From: Glandiceps talaboti | Lineage: Eukaryota; Hemichordata; Enteropneusta; Spengelidae | Direction: 5' to 3' | DNA: 64,000 bases | Assembly: GCF_964340395.1 (NCBI RefSeq) | Contig: NC_135557.1 | Location: 25,911,114 to 25,975,113 of the forward strand | Shown: positions 1 to 10,830 of the stretch, in pieces | Layout: each line of letters begins with the position of its first letter | Numbering within the stretch: the first letter of the stretch is position 1 | Notes under the pieces: model-generated | Database searches by the model: none | What the model saw: only the letters and a program-made list of their open reading frames with translations | What the model was told of the DNA's origin: nothing | Translations under genes and position numbers: made by a program

Positions 1-1883
1 GTACCACCATGAAGACATGGGTTGGAAGAACAGGACTTCAATGGAGTAGAAGTTGGTATTTTCATTTGAGTTGTCAACATATTTGTAGATGGTTCATCTG
101 AAGTGTGCCGTACTTGGCTGCTGACTGGTGTAGTTTGTGTAGACTGTGTACTTGGTTCAATATCTTTTTGTGTTGTTTTTTGTATGGTGGCAGTTTGTTT
201 TGAGGTAGTTGTTCTCTTTGTAAGTTTGTTAACTGTTGAAGTTGCTACATCTTCAGTAATAATGTCTGAGATAAAGTCAGTTGTTGTAGACTTTGTATCC
301 CCAGGAGTTGACGATGGCAAATGTTCTATAGTTAGAGTATTTCTTGTGAGGTCTTGGATGAAGTCAGTTGTTGTAGACTTGACATGAATTGGATTAGACA
401 CAGGTAAATATTCTGTGGTTAGTGTAGTAAACTTTGAACTTATATGATTGCTCACACTTCCTGTTGATGCCGTATATTCTCTATCAGACACAGGCAAATG
501 TTCTGTAGTTACTGTGCCAAACTTTAAACTTATATCATTGCTTACACTTCCTGTGGAAGGTGCAGCCATCATTGTGCTGTATGAGTCAGTATTCAGTGGC
601 TGACGTGTTTGTAATGACGCAGTCTTTGAACTTCTCATTGTTGTTTCACTTTCAACATGGGTTGATCTTTTATTCCGTAGTTTTGATGTGGGCACAGTTC
701 TATTTGTGTTTTCATGATGACCTAATTGAGTTTGTCCAGTTGTAGGATTTACCATTAAATTTGGTCTGGTTGTAAACTTACTATAATGATCAATACTATC
801 CTGTTCATGTGTTGAGATGGTGTTGAACAATTTTGATGTTATGACCTTTGAACTGTGCTCCATCATAACCTTTGAACTCTTAGCTGATAAACTCTCTCTG
901 TCATTCAGTTCTGTTACATCTTCAGGTCTTTCACTTTTCAGTTTTCTTGTTGTAATTCCATTGTCTTTATTTATATATGATTCAGATGTAGGTGGTTTTT
1001 CTTTGGAAGATGTATTTACTACTGTTAAAAGTTTACTTTGATATGGCAATGTAGACATCACATTAGGCTGATTAATGGGAATACGTCCATTTGATGGTAA
1101 TGAATCATTTCTTAGAGTTTCTTTGAATGTTGATGTAAGGTTTGATTTATCCTGATGAGTTGTTACTGTTGTCATCACTAGATTACTGTCTGTTTCTATA
1201 TCCAACATACCTGTGCTTTTCTTCTTCTGCAAGGAAACGTCAGTTGATATTTGAGTCATTTTTCCAATACCAGATTCTTTGACTTTCGAAGCAGAAATAG
1301 TAGAATACATACCAGTCTGCTGACCAATAGAAACTTTACTGTGTGTTAATTTGGAGGCTGTCTTGTCAACGGAATGTGTTGATTTACTGTTTATCCCTAT
1401 GTTGGTTTTATGGTTGAAATCACTGACTGCCTTGGTTGTATGGTGGTTGAAATGACTGACTGCCTTGGTTGTATGGAGGTTGAAATGACTGACTGCCTTG
1501 GTTGTATGGTGGTTGAAATCACTGACTGCCTTGGAGACAGGAACAGTAACAGTATTTGTAAGGTTAGATCCAATCACAATATCCTGTTGTACAGTCGGTA
1601 GTGTTGGTTTGTTTGTAGCAGCATAAACTACTTTTGAGGTAGATAACTTGTTATTTAACAATGTTTGAAGAGGTCTTACCCTTTCTGTATGTAGTAGAGT
1701 TGTAGAGGACTTCTCCCGAGTGATAGTATTGGTATCATTTGTAAAATAAATGACATCACTTTTCACTTCCTGTGGTGGTTGTTTCTTGTCATCATCCAAA
1801 CCATTCAATATTTTGTGTAAGGAGAATCCATGTGACAAAGTGATAAAGGAACAGACGATGACCAACGATTGTATAGAATTCAT
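1..1883 (-). CDS. Mucin-like Ser/Thr-rich secreted or membrane protein with EGF-like domain, partial (5' part)
   Basis: An open frame of 627 codons runs without a stop from ATG at 1883 to the left edge, so the gene is truncated by the window. The first residues, MNSIQSLVIVCSFITLSHG, form a typical signal peptide. The next ~590 residues are dominated by Thr, Ser, Lys and Asn with many TTT/STTTD clusters, as expected of an O-glycosylated stalk. An 11-residue repeat (TTKAVSxFNxH) occurs four times at 1411-1545, and longer diverged repeats (STGSVSN...TTEHLPVS) occur near 300-560. The last visible residues, CSSNPCLHGGT, are the classic start of an EGF-like domain. Family knowledge: such proteins are secreted or type I membrane proteins with adhesive or mucosal roles. 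The exact identity is unknown. The start is chosen because the signal peptide follows it directly. A possible 3' splice site (TTCACCAG) lies just before the ATG, so a 5'UTR intron is possible. Confidence 0.8.
   Translation of the reverse strand, partial: MNSIQSLVIVCSFITLSHGFSLHKILNGLDDDKKQPPQEVKSDVIYFTNDTNTITREKSSTTLLHTERVRPLQTLLNNKLSTSKVVYAATNKPTLPTVQQDIVIGSNLTNTVTVPVSKAVSDFNHHTTKAVSHFNLHTTKAVSHFNHHTTKAVSDFNHKTNIGINSKSTHSVDKTASKLTHSKVSIGQQTGMYSTISASKVKESGIGKMTQISTDVSLQKKKSTGMLDIETDSNLVMTTVTTHQDKSNLTSTFKETLRNDSLPSNGRIPINQPNVMSTLPYQSKLLTVVNTSSKEKPPTSESYINKDNGITTRKLKSERPEDVTELNDRESLSAKSSKVMMEHSSKVITSKLFNTISTHEQDSIDHYSKFTTRPNLMVNPTTGQTQLGHHENTNRTVPTSKLRNKRSTHVESETTMRSSKTASLQTRQPLNTDSYSTMMAAPSTGSVSNDISLKFGTVTTEHLPVSDREYTASTGSVSNHISSKFTTLTTEYLPVSNPIHVKSTTTDFIQDLTRNTLTIEHLPSSTPGDTKSTTTDFISDIITEDVATSTVNKLTKRTTTSKQTATIQKTTQKDIEPSTQSTQTTPVSSQVRHTSDEPSTNMLTTQMKIPTSTPLKSCSSNPCLHGG
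1411..1545 (-). repeat. 33-bp coding minisatellite (11-aa repeat) in the mucin-like gene
   Basis: Four tandem copies of a 33-bp unit encode TTKAVS(D/H)FN(H/L)H. The unit is a multiple of three, so the frame is kept. Copies differ at only a few bases, mainly the Asp/His codon. Confidence 0.85.
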
Positions 1884-2498
1884 CCTGGTGAAGTACATCC
1901 TTTAGTTTGTTGTTATAGTTAGGAGTGTGGTTCTTTGATAATATCCAAACAGTGCGTAGTATCAGTAGTAACAGGATCAAAGTCAGTAAAGTAAAGTTAG
2001 TGAAAATCTGGAAACAGAAAGATACTCAGAGATGTAGTAATCAGCTTTTCTGTGATGACAACTTGATGTCAGAGTGATCTTGTTAAGTTAACAAAAATGA
2101 CCATCCAAGACTCTTATGATGACTTATGCAGCTGGAATTCAATAATGTTGAAGACTACTAGATAATGACTTACAGAGCAGTGACAAATTGTCTAAGCTAT
2201 TGCCTAGAGTAGTAGTTCAGCTGCAGCAAATACCATCCAAGACTCAAAACTAAGTACTGAGTGCAGTTGTAATAAACTCCAGCATCAATAACTATGTGAT
2301 GTAAACACAAATCCACTTGGCATGTATTATCCAACTGTAGGATGTAGGAAGACTGAGCTGTGACTAGCTGTACTCAGCAAGAAGGAAATGAAATACTTCA
2401 TATTCTATTGTTGTAGTCCTAATTATAACATAGGAAGTTCCTTGATGTCAGGATGTATCCACCCAGGAGAGATTACTGGAACGGTGTATGTACATGTA

Positions 2499-2672
2499 TG
2501 GAGGGCTTTGTAGAAATAGTCCCAGATATATATTTAGGGGAGGCTTTGTAGAAATAGTCCCATATATATATTAAGGGGGGGGGGGGGGGGGGGCTTTGTA
2601 GAAATAGTCTCAGATATATATTAGGGGAGGGGGGGGGGACTTTGTAGAAATAGTGCCAGATATATATTTAGG
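2499..2672. repeat. G-rich tandem repeat with poly-G runs
   Basis: Four copies of a unit containing GGCTTTGTAGAAATAGT and ATATATAT, separated by runs of G. The run near 2576-2592 is long enough to be length-polymorphic or a sequencing weak point, and it has G-quadruplex potential on the plus strand. Confidence 0.75.
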
Positions 2673-3944
2673 AATCAGAGAGCATAGTAGAATGAGATTG
2701 TTACCAAATATGCAAATGATGCTTACGTGTGGAAAGTTGTAGATGTGATGATTAAATTCTAAAACTCTTTCTTCTTCAAGTTCAAGTGTAAAGGTCAAGT
2801 TCATAAATTAAGACTCAGACACTGAAATTGTGATGTTTGTCTGGCGTGTCTGATTACGATTAATGAAAATGAAATACACATACCAGTGCTAAAATCTTTG
2901 AACTGTTTGTGTATTATAACCTTAGTAAATCATTTGATATACTAAGCTAATGAACATTTTGTGTCATATACCAATATTTGTACTTAGTTAATCAAAGTAT
3001 TCTTTTCAGGTATGTTTTGTTGACACTTAATATTTCCACTTTCCATTTTTGTTATTTTGGAAAATACAAGTACTCAAAAAATGTGACAAGATGTCAATGA
3101 AAACCTAGAATAATAAAAAATGTTCATCATTCTGGAAATTATTCCACTGTTTTTGATTTAGATGTTAGTGTTATTCCCATCATAAATCTAAAAAAAAATC
3201 TAAAATATGTGAAAATTTGGAATACATGCCTGTAATTTTGTGTAAATGGGAAAGTGTTCTGTATTGTTTGACTGACTTGTAAATGTTTTTAGCAAAGCCA
3301 AAGCATGCATGAAAAAAAATTAATTTTGGCGAAAAATATCGCAATAAATGTATGTTTATTTTTTAAACTCATTTTATTATTCATTTTGAAAAATACTAAG
3401 AAATACATTCCACAACAGACAGCAAAAGGGGAGGAAAGAAAGACAGAAGAAAAAAATGAAAAAAATGGTTTTATTTAAGATGATTAGATACGATACAAAA
3501 CTATCCAATCGACCTTTGAATGACAGGAAACTGTGTTGTTAGTTGATATCAGCGATGTAGTCAATACTGACCCAGTTTTCACTTCCTGTTAGTGCTATGT
3601 TGATAATTATTAAATTACAGATATACAGAAATAGTGTGCTTGTTAGGAAATAGTCTCCTATGTAAGATGTAGTGGTGTGTATTGTCTCTGTACAGAGGTC
3701 ATGTGATCTGGGTTACAGTGATAACAACACACAACAAATAGAGAAGGAATGGACAATACACCTAGTATATGATTTGTGTGTGAGGAACACATAAGTATTG
3801 ATGGGGAATTTATTTTGTTATCGTGACTGTGAGGGCACTAGTCACTAATAGATGGTTTTTACCCCAAATGCAGTAACTATTCAGCCTCCGGAGATATTTG
3901 CCACATAACAGCATGAAGGGTAATATGACATCTACTAGTGCCCT

Positions 3945-4041
3945 AGTCTGTAAGGTACGCCGTGACAGATTGCCCTCAAACATCAGGCAACCCCTAGGAG
4001 GCCGGTGAGGGCGAAACGTCACGATGTATCTTACAGTCTAC
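3945..4041. mobile_element. Short MITE-like element, copy 1
   Basis: This ~97-bp segment begins GTCTGTAAGGTA and ends ATCTTACAGTC, so its ends form a short terminal inverted repeat (CTGTAAG/CTTACAG). A second diverged copy sits at 30383-30483 with the same ends and a shared internal block (GAGGCCxGTGAGxGC). Two copies with inverted ends fit a non-autonomous DNA element. No coding capacity. Confidence 0.55.
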
Positions 4042-4426
4042 TAGTGCCCAAATAAGGCCAGACAATAAGTGTTTTATATCACATAATACTCTCAGGTGAA
4101 CATTCTATTCCGAGTCAATGCAGATCTCTGATAGAACTACCATGCTGCTCTAATATAGTGCCCTAGGAAAAATAGAAGATGATTAGTGCATGCTGTATGC
4201 AAATTGAGGTCACTATGGGCCACTAGTCCATGTGATATGGTCTAAGCCAATCACTGAAGGCTTTATGAAAACAATGTTATAAGATGTTTTAGATAAGTTT
4301 TTACCACTAAACTTCAAGGTACTGATTTATCAAAATAGTCTATTAAGAATTAATAAAAATATGTCTGGCAATATTTACATATTATTCACTAATATTTTCG
4401 TTTGCTGAGCAAAATACAAGTAACAT

Positions 4427-4690
4427 AAGGGGTATTGTTGGTATGAGTACAACATACAAGTGACATAAGGGGTATTGTTGGTATGAGTACAAAATATAAG
4501 TGACATAGGGGGTATTGTTGGTATGAGTACAAAATACAAGTAACATAAGGGGTATTGTTGGTATGAGTACAAAATACAAGTGACATAGGGGGTATTGTTG
4601 GTATGAGTACAAAATACAAGTAACATAGGGGGTATTGTTGGTATGAGTACAAAATACAAGTGACATAGGGGGTATTGTTGGTATGAGTGA
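4427..4690. repeat. 40-bp minisatellite, ~7 copies
   Basis: The unit contains GGGGTATTGTTGGTATGAGT and ends with TACAAGT(G/A)ACATA. It is open in several minus-strand frames because the unit has no stop there, but those frames are simple translations of a repeat. Confidence 0.9.
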
Positions 4691-4840
4691 AAAAATGTTG
4701 AGGAATAATATAATTATTTAAGCAAGTGAAAAACTGGGGGGAAAACATGGCAATTCTGACATGTTTTGATTCATATTTTGAGTACTGCAGAAACAAATCA
4801 TATGACGTGCATTGTCACAATGTAAAATAACCAGGGTATA

Positions 4841-4960
4841 AATTCTGTGTTTTCTGTTTGGCTTGCCTGTGATAAAATAGACTGTGTTTTCTGTTTGGCT
4901 TGCCTGTGATAAAATAGACTGTGTTTTCTGTTTGGCTTGCCTGTGATAAAATAGACTATC
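4841..4960. repeat. 37-bp minisatellite, 3 copies
   Basis: Three copies of a unit containing GTTTTCTGTTTGGCTTGCC followed by TGTGATAAAATAGACT. Confidence 0.85.
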
Positions 4961-5081
4961 TTTTCTCTGAGCATAGTAACATTGGCACATAGTTTGCTAA
5001 AGTAACTGTGTAATCATTAATTAGATCATTAATGCATTAGAGTTTTTGAGTGAATAAAATTTTTGAAATTTTTCATTTCAG

Positions 5082-7916
5082 GTGTTTGGCACTATCTATT
5101 TCTGGATTGTGTTTGCAGTCTTGCATATTCTAACGTGTTGTGTACTTAGTGCTCAGATCTACTATATGGGGAGGTGGAAACTAGGTAAGTAGTGCTAAGA
5201 TCTACTATATGGGGAGGTGGAAACTAGGTAAGTAGTGCTAAGATCTACTATATGGGGAGGTGAAAACTAGGTAAGTAGTGCTAAGATCTACTATATGGGG
5301 AGGTGGAAACTAGGTAAGTAGTGCTAAGATCTACTATATGGGGAGGTGAAAACTAGGTAAGTAGTGCTTAGATCTACTATATGGGGAGGTGAAAACTAGG
5401 TAAGTAGTGCTAAGATCTACTATATGGGGAGGTGGAAACTAGGTAAGTAGTGCTAAGATCTACTATATGGGGAGGTGAAAACTAGGTAAGTAGTGCTAAG
5501 ATCTACTATATGGGGAGGTGGAAACTAGGTAAGTAGTGCTAAGATCTACTATATGGGGAGGTGAAAACTAGGTATTAAGTAGTGCTAAGATCTACTATAT
5601 GGGGAGGTGGAAACTAGGTAAGTAGTGCTAAGATCTACTATATGGGGAGGTGAAAACTAGGTAAGTGACACACTCTGCAGTCATCAAAATGACTTTAAAC
5701 ATGCATGTATGCTTCTTCTGCACCACATATACATAATAGCTATTTTCAAATCAATATCTGAGATAACTTTGGTTGTCTGTATTTTTCAGATCTTGGTATC
5801 TGAGATAACTTTGGTTGTCTGTATTTTTCAAATCAATATCTGAGATAACTTTGGTTTTCTGTATTTTTCAGATCAGTATCTGAGATAACTTTGGTTGTCT
5901 GTATTTTTCAGATCTTGGTATCTGAGATAACTTTGGTTGTCTGTATTTTTCAGATCAATATCTGAGATAACTTTGGTTCTCTGTATTTTTCAGATCTTGA
6001 TATCTGAGATAACTTTGGTTCTCTGTATTTTTCAGATCTTGGTATCTGAGATAACTTTGGTTGTCTGTATTTTTCAGATCTTGGTATCTGAGATAACTTT
6101 GGTTGTCTGTATTTTTCAGATCTTGGTATCTGAGATAACTTTGGTTGTCTGTATTTTTCAAATCAATATCTGAGATAACTTTGGTTGTCTGTATTTTTCA
6201 GATCTTGGTATCTGAGATAACTTTGGTTGTCTGTATTTTTCAGATCTTGGTATCTGAGATAACTTTGGTTGTCTGTATTTTTCAGATCTTGGTATCTTTA
6301 AAAGAATCTATTTGGTGATGAAGACTGATTGTTTGAAGTGTACAAGGCCGATATATATGGTGAGTCTCAGTGGTATCCATGGAAACAGTGATCATGAATC
6401 CTGCCCTCTGGAGTTGTAATTTGGCTATTGTAAACTTCAGTATATACTCTTTATAGTACACCTTAGTAACATTATGGGCTAGCTATCAATACAGCCATTG
6501 TAAATCTGTGTGACACATCAGATGGAAAGAATTTTGGTGTAGTGAAAGTACAGCAATATGTGAAATCACACTTTCAGATTAGGTTAATATTATGGACCAG
6601 ATACATTATAAAATTGAATTGCTAGACAATTTGTAATAATACCGTTATTTAGCAATTTTTGCAATAAATGTAAATCTTTTAATTCGCCTGGAATAATAAG
6701 AAAGTAATAACCAAAATGATTGTTTTTATCTCTACAGGATCGTATGATACTACTTATTACTGGTAATGTTATAAACTGGTCTTTGTAAGTATATTATCAA
6801 ATACTTCATATCTATACAACACCCATCTGTTGAGGTGAAATGTCATCATAGCTTAGATAATATATTGCTTATACTTTATATATAAAATACTTCATATCTA
6901 TAGAACACCCATCTGATGAGATGAAATGTCATCTTAGCTTAGAAAATATATTGCTTAATATACTTTATATATAAAATACTTCATATCTATAGAACACCCA
7001 TCTGTTGAGGTGAAATGTCATCTTAACTTAGAAAATATATTGCTTATACTTCCAAGTGTCATATTAATAAAGTAATTCTGAACCAATTCTAAATTTGAAT
7101 CTAAAACTATCAGAATAGTATATCCATAAATTGATATGATAATTATTTAATATCCTTGGTTTATGATTGATATACTCTGTCTGACATAAATGGCTTCCCT
7201 TATGTTGTCTTTCACTTCAGTTTTTCGTTCCTACACACTGCTCATTATACAACTTTCAAATGTATCTTGTATAGTAACTGTATATATACACTTCCATGTA
7301 TCTCCTATGTGTTTTATTTGACAGGGCAATATATGAAGTTATATCTTCTTCTAAATGTATTTTTTCTTTATTTTATTTGATAGGGCAATATTTGGAGTGA
7401 TATCACAACCTAAAGACTTTGCATCATTTATGCTAGCTATTCTTATCATCAATTCTATGTTATACCTAGCATTCTACATTATCATGAAGGTAAATATTAA
7501 ATTGATTGTTATGCTATAATTGTTCTTGTGCCACATTAGAATTTTCACTTTATTTGAAGACAAAGAATCTGATGAAACCAATTTCTCACATATTTGCCTG
7601 CCACTTTTTGGAATGTATAATTGTGGATGTCTTTCAGATTGCATGGATTGTCATAAAAAAAAGTGAAGATATCTTAGACTGCAAGTTAGGTGTAGTTGGA
7701 AAGCTACTTGGTTTATTGAAGGATGTGTCTTTGCAACCATTTTGTTTGAAAATTAAGCAAGTTTAAGTCAACCAATATATTATCATATGGAATCTTTATC
7801 CTGGTAGTTTTGAAATAATTTATAACATTGATAACATATTTGTTCCTACAGCACAAGCATGTAACTAAGTACATAACAGGTATAGATACAACATACCCTC
7901 AACAATACATTTGTAT

Positions 7917-7955
<39 letters not shown>

Positions 7956-8400
7956 CTATTTACAGCTCCGAAGCAAAGAGAGGATAGTTCTGAGAGCCTT
8001 CGTGTTTATTTGTCTGACAGTTGGTTTCTGGGGTGCTGCATTGTATTTCTTTATGCAGGGATTATCACAATGGGATGTAAGTTAATGAATCTGTGTCATC
8101 TAGTTTTACTCTACAGTGTGTCTTAGATCATGAAGATTTATCAAATGCCTATTTCAATTGAATCAATGTCCTTGAATATGCTGACCATGTCCATAGGATA
8201 AAGCATAGTCCAATTCTATTGGTATGACCCAAAAAGTTGTATACACTATACAAGAATAATAACTCACAAGTGGAATATTACCTTTGGTTATGTTTTGAAT
8301 TTTAGTGAACTAGCTGTCCATTGGGCAATATATACATATATACATATATGTTGGTTTGTGTGTGCACATTATGTATTGTATGGAATATCATATGTATTTT

Positions 8401-8490
<90 letters not shown>

Positions 8491-9217
8491 CGTGCGTGTC
8501 ACCATCAATGTGATAATTAATAAGCTACCAAGTGTGAAATAGTGGCTTTTACAATCTAATTATATAAATTCTTCTTCAATACAAATGCCAAGCTAAGAGT
8601 AAAACATAGCTTATTCTAAGCATTTTATAGTAGCACATTGTCTTTCTAAGTTCCAGTGATAATACCAGTGTAATCTATTCTAGGGATCTATCAATAGTCT
8701 AGTTTCTAAGAAAGTGTAAGTCACAATGTAGGTATATTGATGGTGGTAGAAAAGTGTTGATGGTGAAAATATAACTTGTTTTTTTCCGACAGAAAACACC
8801 AGCAGTATCTCGTGAGGGTAACCGTGACTGTATATTGTTAGATTTCTATGACCATCATGATGTCTGGCATTTCTTGTCTGCATGTGCCATGTTCTTCTCT
8901 TTTATGGTAAGTCAGTCAACACTTCCTTCCCATTGTGAGATTTAGATCAGTGAAAATTTTTGTACTGTTCCATAATAAATAAATATCACTTACACCTTAG
9001 TTGTAAATAAAGGTTTCCCTACGGTTAAAGGCCTCGTGTAAAAAGTTTGCAGTATCAAGTAATGTTCTGGTACTGCACATAGTGAATTGACAATAGAAAG
9101 TTTTCACAGATGTGTCACGTTTTAAATTCAAATTATGTTTTAATCATTTTGCAGAGTTTGATGACCTTAGATGATGACCTTGACCGCACCAAGAGATGTA
9201 AAATACCAGTATTCTGA
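5082..9217 (+). CDS. SID-1 transmembrane family (SIDT1/SIDT2-like) protein, C-terminal seven coding exons
   Basis: Predicted exons are 5082-5184, 6286-6359, 6738-6784, 7384-7489, 7966-8076, 8793-8906 and 9155-9217. All have AG acceptors and GT donors, and the phases join without error into ~205 residues ending at TGA 9215-9217. Recognisable SIDT blocks in order: [88 protein letters not shown], and the terminal LTLDDDL-like tail ([19 protein letters not shown]). Family knowledge: SID-1 is needed for systemic dsRNA uptake in C. elegans; vertebrate SIDT1/2 are multipass membrane proteins of endolysosomes linked to nucleic-acid and lipid handling, with a CREST-like fold. The histidines of HHDVWHF lie where the family has metal-binding residues (recalled, not tested). 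The N-terminal ectodomain and early membrane helices are missing from this window. Confidence 0.9.
5145..5665 (+). repeat. 43-bp array repeating the SIDT exon end and its splice donor, 12 copies
   Basis: The unit is the last ~35 nt of exon 5082-5184 (GATCTACTATATGGGGAGGT...AACTAG) plus the donor GTAAGTAGTGCTA. Donor-like GTAAGT recurs every 43 bp at 5185, 5228, 5271, 5314 and onward; one copy has a small insertion (near 5572). Alternation of GGTGG and GGTGA variants suggests expansion partly by two-unit steps. Reading past the first donor meets TAG within four codons, so only the first donor keeps the frame. Confidence 0.9.
5735..6300 (+). repeat. ~42-bp array repeating the SIDT acceptor and exon start, ~14 copies
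   Basis: The unit is GTCTGTATTTTTCAG followed by ATCTTGGTATCTGAGATAAC. The last copy is the real acceptor: CAG ends at 6285 and the exon starts ATCTTGGTATCTTT. About eleven copies keep CAG; the others read CAA. Use of any upstream copy gives the codons for DLGI and then TGA, so only the final acceptor is productive. Confidence 0.9.
6786..7060 (+). repeat. ~90-bp intronic tandem repeat, 3 copies
   Basis: Three copies of a unit with ATACTTCATATCTATA, CACCCATCTGTTGAGGTGAA and AATATATTGCTTATAC, filling most of a SIDT intron. Confidence 0.85.
7323..7384 (+). promoter_or_regulatory. Duplicated splice acceptor in SIDT (7323-7324 and 7382-7383)
   Basis: Two acceptors, TTATTTGACAG|GGCAATAT and TTATTTGATAG|GGCAATAT, lie 59 bp apart. 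Joining the preceding exon (ends 6784, two bases into a codon) to the second gives [10 protein letters not shown], matching the family. The first gives [10 protein letters not shown] and then runs into TGA, so it would make a truncated product. Confidence 0.75.
7911..7954 (+). repeat. (TTTA)n microsatellite forming the polypyrimidine region of a SIDT acceptor
   Basis: About eleven TTTA units end ten bases before the AG at 7964-7965 of exon 7966-8076. The repeat supplies most of the pyrimidine-rich stretch normally found there. Confidence 0.85.
8402..8498 (+). repeat. (GT)n microsatellite with GC(GT) tail
   Basis: A pure GT run inside the SIDT intron between 8076 and 8793. Confidence 0.95.
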
Positions 9218-9330
9218 TTGGCTGTATATTTCCATTGGTCAAATCTGATTGGTTGAATGTATGATACCAGTATTCTGATTGGCTGTATATTTCCATTTGT
9301 CAAATCTGATTGGTTGAATGTCTGTGCCAA
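9195..9330 (+). repeat. 62-bp direct duplication covering the SIDT stop codon
   Basis: The segment ATACCAGTATTCTGATTGGC...TGGTTGAATGT occurs twice. The first copy contains the codons for PVF and the TGA stop; the second lies in the 3' UTR. Confidence 0.85.
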
Positions 9331-10560
9331 GAGAGTATCCTGGAATGTGATGGCCTTCAGGCTAAAACAAAATAAGGAACTTTTCTTTTACCTGATTGGC
9401 TACAGTAATACACCAGATGGAACACTGTTCTTGAATCTGATTGGTACAGGACTCCAAAAGATGAAGAACTATTCTTGAATCTGATAGGCTAGAGAGCTAC
9501 ATGTATACCAGATGTAGAACTATTCTTGAATGTAATTGGCTTGCATGAATACCAAGATGTACTAATTTTAGAGAATCTTTACCAGAACTCTATCTAATGA
9601 TCTGATTTGCCAATATGTGTTCTTGAGTTTGAATTAATGTGTTGTAGTTCATTGATAAAGTGTGTATTCTAGTGTCTGATTGGCTGATATTGAGTTTTTG
9701 GTGTGTAGACAAATATGCAAATTATATTATAATTAGTCAAGAGAATCTGAATGTTGTTCAGTAAATACTACATGTCTATGGTAGCTTTTGATTATTCAGG
9801 AGAATCTAAATATTACTGATATATAACACATGTTTAGGGCCCTAGACTATTTTATCACATTTTAAAGAGAGCAAGTTAATGTATAAGCAGAAATGGGAGC
9901 TATTGTGACATTTTCAATATTGCCTTGTACTATCAAATTGACAATTTTCTTATAAGTTGATCATTTGACGATCACATATTACTTCTTGTGTTTTCAACTG
10001 TGTGACAAGACATGTTATCATTGGTGATAAAAAATTGTGTGTTGAGATTTTTTCTTTCATAGAGATGAATAAACTTGTAGACCTTGTGTTTATCCTTGGT
10101 GTTTGGCATTGAATAAACCTGTACACCTTGTATTATGGTTTATCCTTGGTGTGTGACATTGTATCTATACACAGAAAGTTGTAATTAAAAAAGGAGTTGA
10201 ATATAATGTCTATTATTACCACTGTACCTTGTTTTGGTTGAGGTACAAAATGTTGCCATGTGTAATATGTAAAATAAGCATGGACACAACATTTTCTTTG
10301 TGACTCTGAAATACCATCAGAACTGAATCCTGATGAAAAGATGCTCCAAGTACTTTCGATATTTGTGTAGAATAGAAATACTAAATGTGTCCAATATTAT
10401 TCAGTACCAGTCATTTACAAGTTATTATGATCAATAAACTGAATTTATTATAGCCCCTGTCCTCATAACTGGTTCTTAAGTACTTGAGTATGGATGGGTT
10501 TACTGTCCGCACTATCCTGCCCACACTGTCCTATGTGGAAGTCCCGGGGAGGGGGGGTGT
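9218..10560 (+). other. SIDT 3' flank / probable 3' UTR
   Basis: No ORF of note. It carries repeated CTGATTGG motifs (near 9214, 9246, 9277, 9308, 9391, 9437, 9679) embedded in a diverged ~45-bp unit with TATTCTTGAAT. AATAAA motifs at about 10064, 10111 and 10434 are candidate polyadenylation signals. Confidence 0.5.
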
Positions 10561-10830
10561 ACTCCCATTAATTGGGTATACGTATACGTGCCGCCCTTTG
10601 GGGTAGGTTTTTTTGCCCTTTGGTCTAAAATGGGTACTGTCATTTTAGAGCTAATGAGTCTAAAATGGGGTCCCCATTTTCACATTTGTTGGGAATGGTC
10701 TAAAATGGGGTATTGGTTTTAAAATTGGTCTAAAATGGGGTCTGGGGTTGACAGCATTGACCACACACCCCTACCAGATCTGACAAGTGGTAACCCCCCC
10801 CCCACCCCACCCCCCCGGGTGGAAGTCCCC
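10546..10830. repeat. Possible dispersed element with GGTCTAAAATGGGGT repeats and C/G homopolymers
   Basis: GTCTAAAATGGG(G)T occurs five times between 10622 and 10742. Flanks contain poly-G and poly-C runs. Base use differs from the AT-rich surroundings, which suggests an inserted repeat, but no ends could be defined. Confidence 0.4.

Larger units (their letters stand above)
1884..5081. other. Region between the mucin-like gene and the first SIDT exon in view
   Basis: No convincing exon was found here on either strand. It should hold the promoter of the minus-strand mucin-like gene and, if SIDT is intact, part of a SIDT intron. It contains a G-rich repeat (2499-2672), a MITE-like element (3945-4041) and two minisatellites (4427-4690, 4841-4960). 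The exon expected just upstream in SIDT genes, coding for a transmembrane segment, was looked for on the plus strand and not seen. Confidence 0.5.

Noticed and set aside
1792-1980. 62-codon minus frame starting MILLLLILRTVW
   Set aside because: It overlaps the mucin-like start in another frame and ends quickly. The mucin-like frame is far longer and has a better signal peptide.
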